Below, piece after piece: positions 36,274-44,461 of a stretch of DNA of 46,252 nucleotides. The notes under the pieces were generated by a model. It saw only the letters and a list, made by a program, of their open reading frames with translations. It ran no database searches and was not told where the DNA came from. The DNA is from Pseudomonadota bacterium (GTDB lineage: Bacteria; Desulfobacterota; Desulfobulbia; Desulfobulbales; SURF-16). Each line of letters starts with the position of its first letter. Position 1 is the first letter of the stretch. Where the stretch lies: NCBI GenBank assembly GCA_018897105.1, contig JAHILF010000014.1, positions 1 to 46,252 on the forward strand, written 5' to 3'. Made by a program: the position numbers and the translations under genes.

Positions 36274-37197
36274 TTACTCTGTAGGCCGTTGCTGTCTGAT
36301 CAGGCCGTGGGCGCCAGAGAATCGCAACAGGTTTTTACGGTCTATGACAGATTTGAAATCAATGCCGTTGCTGGCAAGAGCGTTCATCATATCAAGCATC
36401 TGATTGCCGCCTTTTCTGACAGGGCCGAAACAGCCGCGGCAGGGTACCCGGGCGATGATGCAGCTCGGTGCTCCGCGTTTGGCGCATCCGGCCAAGGTCA
36501 CCGGTCCCATGCACATGAAGCCCTGCTCAAGCAGGCAGCGCATTTTGTCGATGGGTTCCTCGGCAATATAGGCCGCATTTTCCAGAAAACGCCTGACCTT
36601 CTTGACATCGCCTTTACCTTTTCTCACGGTGGGACAGGTGTCGCAGACGCTTTTAGTCGGCAGTTTGAACTCTTCGCCGTTGAGCAGGGAGAGAATTGCC
36701 CCGGCAATATGCTGGGAATTGGGCGGGCATCCGGGAATCATCAGATCGATCTTGACCTTTTCATCCAGCGCATAAACCCGGTCAAGGGGTTTCGGCACGT
36801 TCTGATCCGGTACCGTGCATGCATCAGTGGTGACAGTCTGGTAAATCTGTTTATGGGCTTCGCCGACGTCCCAGTTATTCATCAGGGCGGGCAACCCGCC
36901 GTGGGTGGCGCAGGTGCCCAAGGCAATGAGGATCTTGCATTTCTTGCGCATTTCCTCAAGAACTTCCAGATGTTCTTCGTTGGCGACACCGCCGGAAACA
37001 ATGCCCACATCCGCTTCAGGGATGTCAAGCTCTTTTCCCTCGCCGGTCTGGCCGTAATACTTGTGGTCCATGAGCACGGGTATGTGAACAAACTCAAGGA
37101 CCGACAGCAACTCAACAAGGGGTTCACCGATATTGAGTATGGCAATCTCGCAGCCGGAACACGAGTGCAGCCATTCTTCCGCAATTCGAACAGCCAT
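36274..37197 (-). CDS. mvhG: Mvh-type hydrogenase small (electron-transfer) subunit
   Basis: The 307-residue Fe-S subunit shows the family start EEWLHSCSGCEIAILNIGEP with the proximal-cluster CxxC, the middle ALGTCATHGGLPALMNN and MIPGCPPNS, and C-terminal cysteines for further clusters (KSVCDTCPTVRKGKG, RCLLEQGFMCMGPVTLAGC, CIIARVPCRGCFGPV). It carries electrons from the NiFe(Se) site to MvhD. It has no Tat signal, so the complex is cytoplasmic, as expected for Mvh. It lies 14 nt after mvhD with AAGGAGG before its ATG. Cys is used normally throughout; it is the only catalytic-core gene of this set without a UGA. Confidence 0.93.
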   Translation of the reverse strand: MAVRIAEEWLHSCSGCEIAILNIGEPLVELLSVLEFVHIPVLMDHKYYGQTGEGKELDIPEADVGIVSGGVANEEHLEVLEEMRKKCKILIALGTCATHGGLPALMNNWDVGEAHKQIYQTVTTDACTVPDQNVPKPLDRVYALDEKVKIDLMIPGCPPNSQHIAGAILSLLNGEEFKLPTKSVCDTCPTVRKGKGDVKKVRRFLENAAYIAEEPIDKMRCLLEQGFMCMGPVTLAGCAKRGAPSCIIARVPCRGCFGPVRKGGNQMLDMMNALASNGIDFKSVIDRKNLLRFSGAHGLIRQQRPTE

Positions 37198-37211
37198 ATC
37201 AACCTCCTTTA

Positions 37212-37631
37212 TTACGCTGCATGCGCAGCTTCGCTTTTGTGTGGGCCGAGTTTTTTGACTCGTTCCGTCACCTGCTTAACCGCTGCAACGAATTTGTCCG
37301 GTTCTGCCGACGATACCCAGTTTATTTGAAACCGCTGCGGATCAACTCCGAAATCCTCCAGAAGAGAGGTGATCATCTCCGAGCGGGCCATAGCCTTATA
37401 ATTACCATCCAGGTAATGACATTCACCAAGGTGTCAGCCAAGGACCATGATGCCGTCGGCCCCCAGATTAAAGGCCTCCACCACCGTTTCCGGATGGACC
37501 ATACCCGAGCACATTACCCGGATAATACGGATATTGCTCGGATACTCCATACGGGATATCCCGGCCAGGTCTGCTGCGGCGTAAGAACACCAGTTACAGC
37601 AAAAGGCAATTATTTTTGGTTCATAACTCAT
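37212..37631 (-). CDS. mvhD: MvhD [2Fe-2S] electron-transfer subunit, selenoprotein
   Basis: The 139-residue protein links the hydrogenase to HdrA. It begins [19 protein letters not shown] with the conserved Cys cluster, then [16 protein letters not shown] at 37434-37436 falls in [18 protein letters not shown], exactly at the first Cys of the family motif GCHxGxCHY, and is read as selenocysteine 66. The rest ([20 protein letters not shown] and on to TAA at 37212) is the normal C-terminal half; without read-through the protein would lose more than half its length. A SECIS-like hairpin lies at 37401-37417. VhuD of Methanococcus is a known selenoprotein at the same place (family knowledge). AAGGAG precedes the ATG. 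Confidence 0.93.
37401..37417 (-). promoter_or_regulatory. candidate bacterial SECIS hairpin of mvhD
   Basis: On the minus strand, 16 nt after the UGA, ATTACC/GGTAAT form a perfect 6-bp stem around loop TGGAT. Spacing, stem length and loop sequence equal those in mvhA although the coding sequences around them are unrelated. Confidence 0.78.
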
Positions 37632-37697
37632 GATTGACTCCTTATTTCAGTAATCTCATGATATGTGATTTGAGCAAATAGCATATTCTCACCCTGC

Positions 37698-40600
37698 TTA
37701 CACCGCCAGGGCGGCTGCGACCTGTTTGTTGATCTGATCAAGGGAGAAACCGGCGACAAAGACACCCCGTTTCGGGCACGTGCCCTGGCAGAGTCCGCAA
37801 CCCTTGCACTGGGCCTTGTTGATCTCAATGCGGCGGGAGATTTTGCCTTCATTATCCTTGTATTCCATCAAGCTGATGGCTGAAAAGGGGCAGACATCCA
37901 GACAGAGGGCGCAGCCGTCGCAGTTATCCTCAACCACGGTTGCCTTGATTGCCTCAAGGGTGATCGATTCCTTGGAGAGCAGGGTTGCGGCCCGCGCGGA
38001 GGCGGCCATGGCCTGGGCAATGGATTCTTCCACCGGTTTGGGATAATGGGCCAGACCGGCGACAAACAAACCGTCGGTGACAAAATCCACCGGCCGCAGC
38101 TTGGCATGCGCTTCCTGGAAGAAGCCGTCAGAGTCAACAGGAATCTTGAAGAGCTGGGCAATCTTCTTGCCATCCTGGTTGGCCAGAATCGCCTCCGCCA
38201 GAATCACTACATCGGCACTGATGAACAGGGGACGGTGCAGGACATGATCCCATACCTCCACCTGAATGCCGGCCATGTCATGCTTGACCAGGGGTTTGCC
38301 GTGGAGCTCGTAATTGATGAAAATAACACCCAGCTGCCGGGCCTCCTTGTAGAGAAGTTCCCGTTCGCCGTATGTCCGCATATCCCGATAGAGGATATAA
38401 ACCTTGCGGGTTGCATCCTCCTTTTTCAGTCTGATGGCCGACTGGACGGAATGGGTGCAGCACACCTTGGAGCAATATGGTCTGTCTTTCTGGCGGGAGC
38501 CGACACATTGGATAAAGACAAAGGTTTTACCTTCTTTGACATTGATGTCACCTGCTTTACGCAGGGTATCGAATTCAATGCCGGTGTAGACACCCTTGAT
38601 TTCACCGTAGCCGTATTCCTTCAGGGGACGGAAGCGTTTGCCGCCGGTGGCGATAATGCCCGCTCCGTGTTCGATCACGGTCTTGTCGCCCGCCTTGTTC
38701 TGCACCGTGGTGCGGAAATTGCCGACATATCCCTCAACCTCTTTTATCTCGCTCTGCAGATGCAGGGTGATATTGTAGTGGTTCTCGATCCGGGCGGTCA
38801 TGTTGGCCAGCTGTGGTTTGATCTCGTCACCCTTCCAGGTATGGTCCAGCATGCGGGCAAAGCCGCCAAGCTGGGCGCTCTTTTCAACAAGATGGACCGG
38901 GAAACCCTGGTCAGCCAGGTTGAGCGCCGCAGTCATACCGGCCAGACCGCCGCCGACAACCAGCGCCGCCCGGGTGACCGGCACGGAAAGCTGATGCAGG
39001 GCAAACTGGGGCGATACCTTGGCCACGGCCATGCGGATCAGGTCTTTGGCCTTGGCTGTGGCCTTGGCCGGTTCCTTGGCATGCACCCAGGAATTCTGGT
39101 TGCGGATGTTGGCCATTTCAAAGAGATACTCATTGATGCCTGCAGCTTTGAGCGTTTCCCTGAACAACGGTTCATGGGTGCGTGGTGTACAGGCCGCGAC
39201 CACAACCCGGTTCAGGCCTTTTTCCTTGATCAGGTTTACCATGAGATCCTGGGTGTCCTGGGAACAGGTGAAGAGGTTGCGTTCCACATGGGCAACTCCG
39301 GGCAGGGTAGCTGCGTAATCCGCTACACTCGAAACGTCGACCACGCCGGCAATATTGGAACCGCAGTGGCAGACAAAAACGCCGATCTTTGGCTCCTCGC
39401 AGGAGATATCCCGTTCAGTGGGGAAGATTTTGTCCCGGGTCAGGGTGTGGCGGCTCGTTGCCAGCAGGTTACCGGCACCAGCCGCGGCCGCCGATCCCTC
39501 GATAACCGATTGGGGGATATCCTTGGGTCCGGCAAAGGCGCCACAGGTGAATATGCCGGGTTTGGAGGTCAGAACAGGCATGAAGTTTGAGGTAGCGGCA
39601 AAATTACCGCTGGTGAGCTGGATGCCGAGATTCTTGGCCAGTCTGACCACGGGTTTCGGGGTTTGCAGACCAACCGACAGGACCACCATGTCATAATATT
39701 CTTCAACCTGGCGACCTTCCTCATTAATATAATGCAGACGCAGATCGCCGTCCGTACCGTGGGGTTCAACGCCATGTACCCGGCATCTCATGAAGCGAAC
39801 GCCGGATTCTGATTTGGCCCGCTGGTAATAGCGGTCAAAGTCCTTGCCGTGGGTCCGCATGTCCATGAAGAAGATCGTGGTCTGCAGTCCTGGGACATGG
39901 TCCTTGGCGATGACCGCCTCTTTGATGGCATACATGCAGCAGACCGAGGAGCAGTAGCCGTTGCCGCACTTGTTTTCATCACGGCTGCCGACACACTGCA
40001 GAAAGGCGATTTTCCTGGCCGATTTACCGTCGGAGGGGCGGATGAGATGCCCCTCTGTCGGACCCGTGGCCGAACAGTAGCGCTCAAGCTGCATGGAGGT
40101 GATGACGTTGGGCAGGGTGCCGTAGCCCCAGATGCCCGCATCTTTGGGATCAAAGGCTTGGAAGCCGGGGGCAAGGATAATCGAGCCCACGTTTATTTCA
40201 TGATTCTTTTCCGTATCCTCGAAATTGATGGCGCCAGCCGGGCACACCTTGGCGCAAAAACCGCATTTGCCCGGTTTCTGCAGATAAATACACTGATCGG
40301 CATCGATCTGGTATTTGAGGGGCACTGCCTGGGAATATTTGACGAAAATCGCTTTGCGTTTTTTTGTGGAGGCGTTGTAGTCATCATCTACTTTTTTGGG
40401 ACATTTTGCCGCGCATTCACCACAGGCAATACATTTAGTCATGTCCACATAACGGGGATGTTCCTTGACCGATACGATAAAGTTGCCTTCGCTGCCGCTT
40501 ACTCCGGTGACCTCGCTTAAGGTCATCAACTGTATATTTAAGTGCCGACCGCACTCAACCAATTTTGGCGCGATGATTCACATCGAGCAGTCATTGGTGG

Positions 40601-40760
40601 GAAAGGTCTTATCCAGCTGGGCCATGGCGCCGCCAATGGCGCCGCTGCGTTCCAGCAGATAGACATAGTAACCTGAGTTGGCGAGGTCCAGGGCTGACTG
40701 CATACCCGCAATACCGCCGCCGACAACCATTACCGATCCTATTGTTTGCTCTCTTGACAC
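37698..40760 (-). CDS. hdrA: double-length HdrA flavoprotein, selenoprotein
   Basis: This 1020-residue HdrA starts at GTG (40760) with AAAGGAGG 8 nt upstream. It has a first FAD domain (VMVVGGGIAGMQSALDLANS) and UGA at 40578-40580 in TNDCSM-U-IIAPKLVECGRH, where HdrA has Cys; I read it as Sec61. Ferredoxin motifs follow (CIACGECAAKCPKK; CGFCAKVCPAG), then a second HdrA-like half (VFVCHCGSNIAGVVDV, RVVVAACTPRTHEPLFRETL, ALVVGGGLAGMTAALNLADQ). C-terminal 2[4Fe-4S] sites are DNCDGCALCLDVCPFSA and CKGCGLCQGTCPKRG. HdrA is the flavin site where H2 electrons are bifurcated, one branch to ferredoxin and one to HdrB. Long HdrAs of this type are common in Desulfobacterota. A naive caller would split it at the UGA. 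Confidence 0.93.
40538..40558 (-). promoter_or_regulatory. candidate bacterial SECIS hairpin of hdrA
   Basis: On the minus strand, 19 nt after the UGA, TTGAGTGC and GCACTTAA form an 8-bp stem (one G-U pair) around loop GGTCG. The loop resembles the GGUC core of the E. coli fdhF SECIS. It is slightly longer and 3 nt further from UGA than the other three. Confidence 0.68.
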
Positions 40761-40805
40761 GGTTTGTTCCTCCTTTACATAGGAAAGTGAGAGAAGAGAT
40801 TTTTG

Positions 40806-42263
40806 TTATTTCTTAGTGGGAATTACCACTGAATCAGAAACAAGCTCCCAGAGATATTTTACCTCAATGCCGAGATCGAATTCTTTATTAAGTGATTTTT
40901 TCAGCTGGTCGCGGCAGTTATGGCAGGGGGCGATGACCATTTTCGCCTCACACTCCTGGATCTGCCGGGCCTTTATGCGGCCGTAGAAGACCCTCTCCGG
41001 GGCATAGGGCATGGCCCAGGCGCCGCCGCCAGCACCACAGCAGTAGTTGCCGTTGCGGTTAGGCTCCATATCGACAAAGGAGGGACAGCAGGCTCGTGTG
41101 ATAATTCTGCCTTCCTCGAAATAACCGTGGCCAAAGGCTTTCAGCGATTTGCGGCCATAGTTGCACGGGTCGTGGTAGGTAGTGAGTTTGGTATGGATGG
41201 TGTTGTCAAGGGTGATGCGGTTTTCCCGCATATATTCGAGCAGAAGATCAAATACGGAATAAATTTTTATTTTCTTGAGTACTTCAGGAAACCATTTGTT
41301 CAACCCGAACCGGGTTGCATAATATGCGTGGCCTCATTCGGGTAGGAGCAAGGCCTCGCAGTGCAACCTCTCCAGGTTGTCGACAATCCGGCCGACAATG
41401 GTCTTCATGGCCTCGTCGTCACCGGAAAAGAGACCCCAGTTGACTCCCTCCCAGTTGTCGGCAGAGACTGTCCAGGATTCATTGGCGGCATAGAAGATCT
41501 TCCACCACCATTTCATATCATCCGGTTCGGCAAAAGGCTCTTTTGAATTGACGGTAATCAACAGTCTTGAGCCGCGCACTTCCAGCGGGGTCGTGAACCC
41601 GGGGCATGTGTCCGCGGCAAGTTCTTCACCAAGATCCTGCAGCAGAAAGGCAAAATCATCCTTGGGGATGCCGAGATTGTTGCCGCGCTCAAGACACATG
41701 GCGACACCCTTGTGGATGGGGCCGGGCACCAGATTTCGCGGACGTCTTGAACGAAGACGACGCATGAGCTTGACGATCTCAACGTTCATGGGGCAAGCCT
41801 CTTCGCATTTGCCGCACATGGTGCATTTCCATGGCCAGCTGCTTTCAATCAGCTCCTCTTCCAGCCCTAAAACAGCCATGCGCACAATCTTGCGCGGGTC
41901 AAGGCCGTTGACCCCGGCGATGGGACAGGCGCTGGCGCAGGTGCCGCAGGTCAGACAGACATCACCCCAGGATGGATCGTCAAAAAGGGTATTGGTTTTT
42001 TCGCCGAGTTGAAGAACCGGTTGACCGGCTTGGGCAGTGGTGATCGTTTTCAGCTCCTCGATCTCAACTGCCATTTCCATATTGACTTTAGGAATGATGC
42101 CGAACTTGTCACATAAGGCTACATAATCTGACACCTTCATAGCATAACGCTTGCCAGGCCCCTCCTGCGCAGGCAAGGTTCCCGAGTTAATCCAATTGCG
42201 AATGGTGTTTCGGTGGACACCAAACTCCTCCGCCAGATCAGCAACTTTAAACTCATACATCAT
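40806..42263 (-). CDS. HTH-ferredoxin-HdrB-like fusion Fe-S protein (HdrC/HdrB type), selenoprotein
   Basis: The 485-residue protein combines parts rarely seen together. Residues 1-60 are a MerR/excisionase-like helix-turn-helix (FKVADLAEEFGVHRNTIRNW, then INSGTLPAQEGPGKRYAMKV). Two [4Fe-4S] motifs follow (CLTCGTCASACPIAG; CTMCGKCEEACPMN), as in HdrC. The C-terminal half has HdrB/HdrD-like cysteine-rich modules: LLLPE-U-GHAYYATRF, where UGA at 41334-41336 replaces the Cys of PECGHAY (Sec310), and YHDPCNYGR, ACCPSF, NYCCGAGGG, APCHNC. The frame stays open on both sides of UGA. It probably supplies the HdrBC function of the complex, since no separate hdrB or hdrC is present. The HTH could make it a redox-responsive regulator or be a structural relic. 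It overlaps the protease gene by 11 nt. Confidence 0.88.
41301..41317 (-). promoter_or_regulatory. candidate bacterial SECIS hairpin of the HTH-Hdr fusion gene
   Basis: On the minus strand, 16 nt after the UGA, CAACCC/GGGTTG form a perfect 6-bp stem around loop GGTTC. The geometry is the same as in mvhA and mvhD. Confidence 0.75.
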
Positions 42264-42777
42264 GAACAGTCACCTCGCTTTGGGTTGTGGATAGAATATC
42301 CATTATCTTCTGACAGGCTTTGGGAACGGCAGCTGCCATTGCCGGGGAAAGACCAAGTGAAACCTCTTCTGGCAACGATTCAACCTGTGCCACAACAATC
42401 GTTACTTTCATGTCGGTGAATTGCTGCAGTTCCTGCAGCATATTTACGGTTGGAAACTGATGAAGAGAAAAATCGTGGAGTTTTTTTGCAGGAACGGCTG
42501 ATGGGTCAATTTCAAAGACTTCGCCGGGGTTTTTATCATCTCTGTCTATGGCATCGACAATGATCAGATGTCGCGGCCTGTCTTTTTCCGACAGGAGGTA
42601 ATCGAAGAGATATTCGCGGACTCCGGTCCCCACATCGGCGACACTCACCCCAAGGGGCAGGTGCATTTTGCGCTGCAGTAGCTGTTCGATCACTGCAGGC
42701 CCGAATCCGTCATCCCCGATCAAGGGATTTCCGCATCCGAAAACAACAGCAGTAGGTGCTTTTTCTTGGTTTTCCAT
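42253..42777 (-). CDS. hydrogenase maturation endopeptidase (peptidase M52/HyaD-HycI family)
   Basis: The ATG at 42777 (MENQEKAPTAVVFGCGNPL) gives 174 residues; a longer frame upstream lacks family similarity. The family signature GCGNPLIGDDGFGPAVIEQL holds the nickel-sensing acidic residue. DVGTGVREYLFDY, LIIVDAIDRDD and HDFSLHQFPTVNML continue the usual fold and give the metal-binding His. These proteases trim the C-terminal peptide of the NiFe large subunit after nickel insertion, after the His of DPCxxCxxH. The substrate is very likely MvhA of the same operon, whose extension follows DPUISCATHH. It is the first gene of the operon and overlaps the next by 11 nt. Confidence 0.9.
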   Translation of the reverse strand: MENQEKAPTAVVFGCGNPLIGDDGFGPAVIEQLLQRKMHLPLGVSVADVGTGVREYLFDYLLSEKDRPRHLIIVDAIDRDDKNPGEVFEIDPSAVPAKKLHDFSLHQFPTVNMLQELQQFTDMKVTIVVAQVESLPEEVSLGLSPAMAAAVPKACQKIMDILSTTQSEVTVHDV

Positions 42778-43113
42778 TTTGTGCCTCTTGTGCAAATTGT
42801 GCATAATGAAATTCAGAATGGTAAAACGCCTCATAATAGGTATTTATACTTATTAAATACTAACTCCCTAGAATTGTGTCAATATATAATTATAACTTTT
42901 TTTGTATCGAATATGTAACAGATTGAAAGCGTTAGAGAATTTTGTTCACATTGCACAAGGTGAACAAGGCGCACAAGGTGCAAGTGAAGAAGCATTCAGT
43001 ATTTTGGTTACTGATGTCTGCTTGAGAGCCGTTTTAACAGCTGTAAAGGAGAATGTATGGTTTATCCCGTTCAAAGAGAAAGAGGGGGATATACAGAATC
43101 GGTCAAGCCCTTA
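42778..43113. promoter_or_regulatory. promoter region of the hydrogenase operon, with a dyad at 42840-42860
   Basis: The AT-rich stretch holds a 7-7-7 dyad, GTATTTA (42840-42846) and TAAATAC (42854-42860), a candidate operator for the operon. Further right, GCACAAGGTG is directly repeated at 42953-42962 and 42971-42980. A plus-strand frame across the direct repeats (42902-43117) looks spurious. No -35/-10 or sigma-54 boxes could be assigned with confidence. Confidence 0.4.
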
Positions 43114-43512
43114 TTAATCCAAATCAATGCCGTTTATATCAATTTGCAGCCATGCTATGGCATCATTGATATTTTTGAATACCATCGTCTCGATAGCCGA
43201 GTCAAAGCTCTGTTCCTGAAAGGCGCGGTTTGAGCCGTAGAGTAAGTTGCTTGGGGCCACGATGGCGCAACGTTCATTGATGAATTTGTCGGCAAAAACC
43301 TCCTTGAGACTGGCAAGTTTTTGTTCTTCCGCCGTGGATACCTGGTAATCGTCGCAGAGCCGGCAATCCACCAGTTTTTTCATCGGCGAAACGTATCGCT
43401 CATCCTGGCTCAGTTCTTTAAAATGGCGGGCAAGAGCGTTAGCATCCACTGTACCGATCAGTCTGGTATAAACCAGTTGCAGTCTATCTATGAACTGATA
43501 AACAACGGCCAT
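43114..43512 (-). CDS. SpoIIAA/STAS-like small protein of unknown function
   Basis: From the Met at 43512 the protein has 132 residues (MAVVYQFIDRLQLVYTRLIG, then TVDANALARHFKEL). The alternation of strands and helices and the motif KLVDCRLCDDYQV resemble the SpoIIAA-like/STAS-SEC14 superfamily, which often sits in signalling contexts or binds lipids. It has no phosphorylatable Ser motif that I can point to. The start is uncertain because no clear ribosome-binding site is seen; the frame also opens at 43545. It is on the same strand as, but upstream of, the hydrogenase promoter region. Confidence 0.55.
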   Translation of the reverse strand: MAVVYQFIDRLQLVYTRLIGTVDANALARHFKELSQDERYVSPMKKLVDCRLCDDYQVSTAEEQKLASLKEVFADKFINERCAIVAPSNLLYGSNRAFQEQSFDSAIETMVFKNINDAIAWLQIDINGIDLD

Positions 43513-43921
43513 GATCATCTTTATATATTTTAAGTTAAGCGGCATAGCGCTGAAGGGGAGAAGTTGGTTGGATTTCTCGACTGATAATTATTCTTGCACA
43601 AACAATCTGCACAAAGCAAAGTTTTTTTCAGCACAGGAGTAAAAAAAGGAAGGTGGCTATTTAGAAAATCGTTCAGCGATCAGGGGAGGACTAAGGCCGG
43701 GAAACAGATTTAATTTTTCCACCAGATGAGAGGGCTGAATTTTTTTCGTGGTTTTTACGGGAATCATTCAGTTCCCGGCTTTGGTAAAGGAAAAATAAAA
43801 TTTGTCCCCTCTGGCGCTCGGTCTTAAGTTGGAGACATTTTATGATAATCTAGATAGTGCTCAAGGCAGGCCCCATTTGCATGCTTCTGTCGCCGTTCAA
43901 AAGATGATGGGGAGCTTTATC
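43513..43921. other. intergenic region with short dyads, no gene seen
   Basis: A small inverted repeat (CGGGAA...TTCCCG) at about 43759-43779 lies downstream of the minus-strand gene at 43922-44461 and might end its transcript, but no T-run follows. Several A/T tracts occur. A plus-strand frame at 43802-44086 is a shadow. Confidence 0.3.
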
Positions 43922-44461
43922 TCAGGCAGTGGTATCCACAACTGCACCGCCCAGCTCTTTTATTTTGTCGTCAATGTTGGAAAGGGCCTGGTCGATGGTC
44001 TTGTAGCTTATGTCCGGCAGTTTACCGCCCCACAGCTTTTCCGCTTCTTTGAATCCTTGGAGGATTCCTTCCCTCCCGGCTCGTAGTTTGTTCAAATCTC
44101 CGCCGGAACCGTTTAAGACAAAATCAGCCAGTCTCTGCGATGTTTTGTCGATTCCCCAATAGCCATCCTGGCTTACCAGCTTGGTCGCCTCTTCCGGGCT
44201 CAATTCCAGTATGGATTTGTTATTATATTGTAGTTGGGAGATGTCAAAATCAGTCTGGTTTATAAGATGGGAAAGGCCGTTTTGGGCCTCGAAACTTGTA
44301 GCTGATTCCTGCTGGGTCTCCAGGCGGAATTGGGCAAAACGGGATGTTTGCAGACTCGCTTGTGTCATCTCGATGGTCTGCGTCTTGTCCTTCTGTTTTC
44401 CCTGCTGGGCGGTAAATTGCTTCATCTGCCCCAGGATCGAACTTGTTTTCTTGATATCCAT
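43922..44461 (-). CDS. conserved-looking helical protein (often labelled hydrogenase-4 component G)
   Basis: The ATG at 44461 has GGAGGT 6-7 nt upstream. The 179-residue protein is Gln/Thr/Ser-rich in its first third (MDIKKTSSILGQMKQFTAQQ). The conserved-looking C-terminal part includes LELSPEEATKLVSQDGYWGI, KTSQRLADFVLNGSGGDLNK, LRAGREGILQGFKEAEKLWG and LPDISYKTIDQALSNIDDKI. I recall related proteins from marine and sulfate-reducing bacteria carrying the label hydrogenase-4 component G; nothing in the sequence is hydrogenase-like (no Cys, no metal motif, no membrane segment), so that label is doubtful. No function is proposed. Confidence 0.65.
   Translation of the reverse strand: MDIKKTSSILGQMKQFTAQQGKQKDKTQTIEMTQASLQTSRFAQFRLETQQESATSFEAQNGLSHLINQTDFDISQLQYNNKSILELSPEEATKLVSQDGYWGIDKTSQRLADFVLNGSGGDLNKLRAGREGILQGFKEAEKLWGGKLPDISYKTIDQALSNIDDKIKELGGAVVDTTA

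Noticed and set aside
34913-41336. UGA codons in mvhA, mvhD, hdrA and the HTH-Hdr gene as ordinary stops or pseudogene mutations
   Set aside because: All four UGAs replace a conserved functional Cys, the frames remain open with conserved family sequence after them, and each is followed by a hairpin at similar distance. Four independent nonsense mutations of one codon type at such sites are implausible.
42902-43117. 71-codon plus-strand frame with GEQGAQGA-like peptide
   Set aside because: It spans direct repeats in the operon promoter region, has no ribosome-binding site and shows no recognisable family.
43922-44461. Assignment as a genuine hydrogenase-4 subunit
   Set aside because: The protein has no metal-binding motif, no Cys and no membrane helix; proximity to the Mvh operon is not enough.
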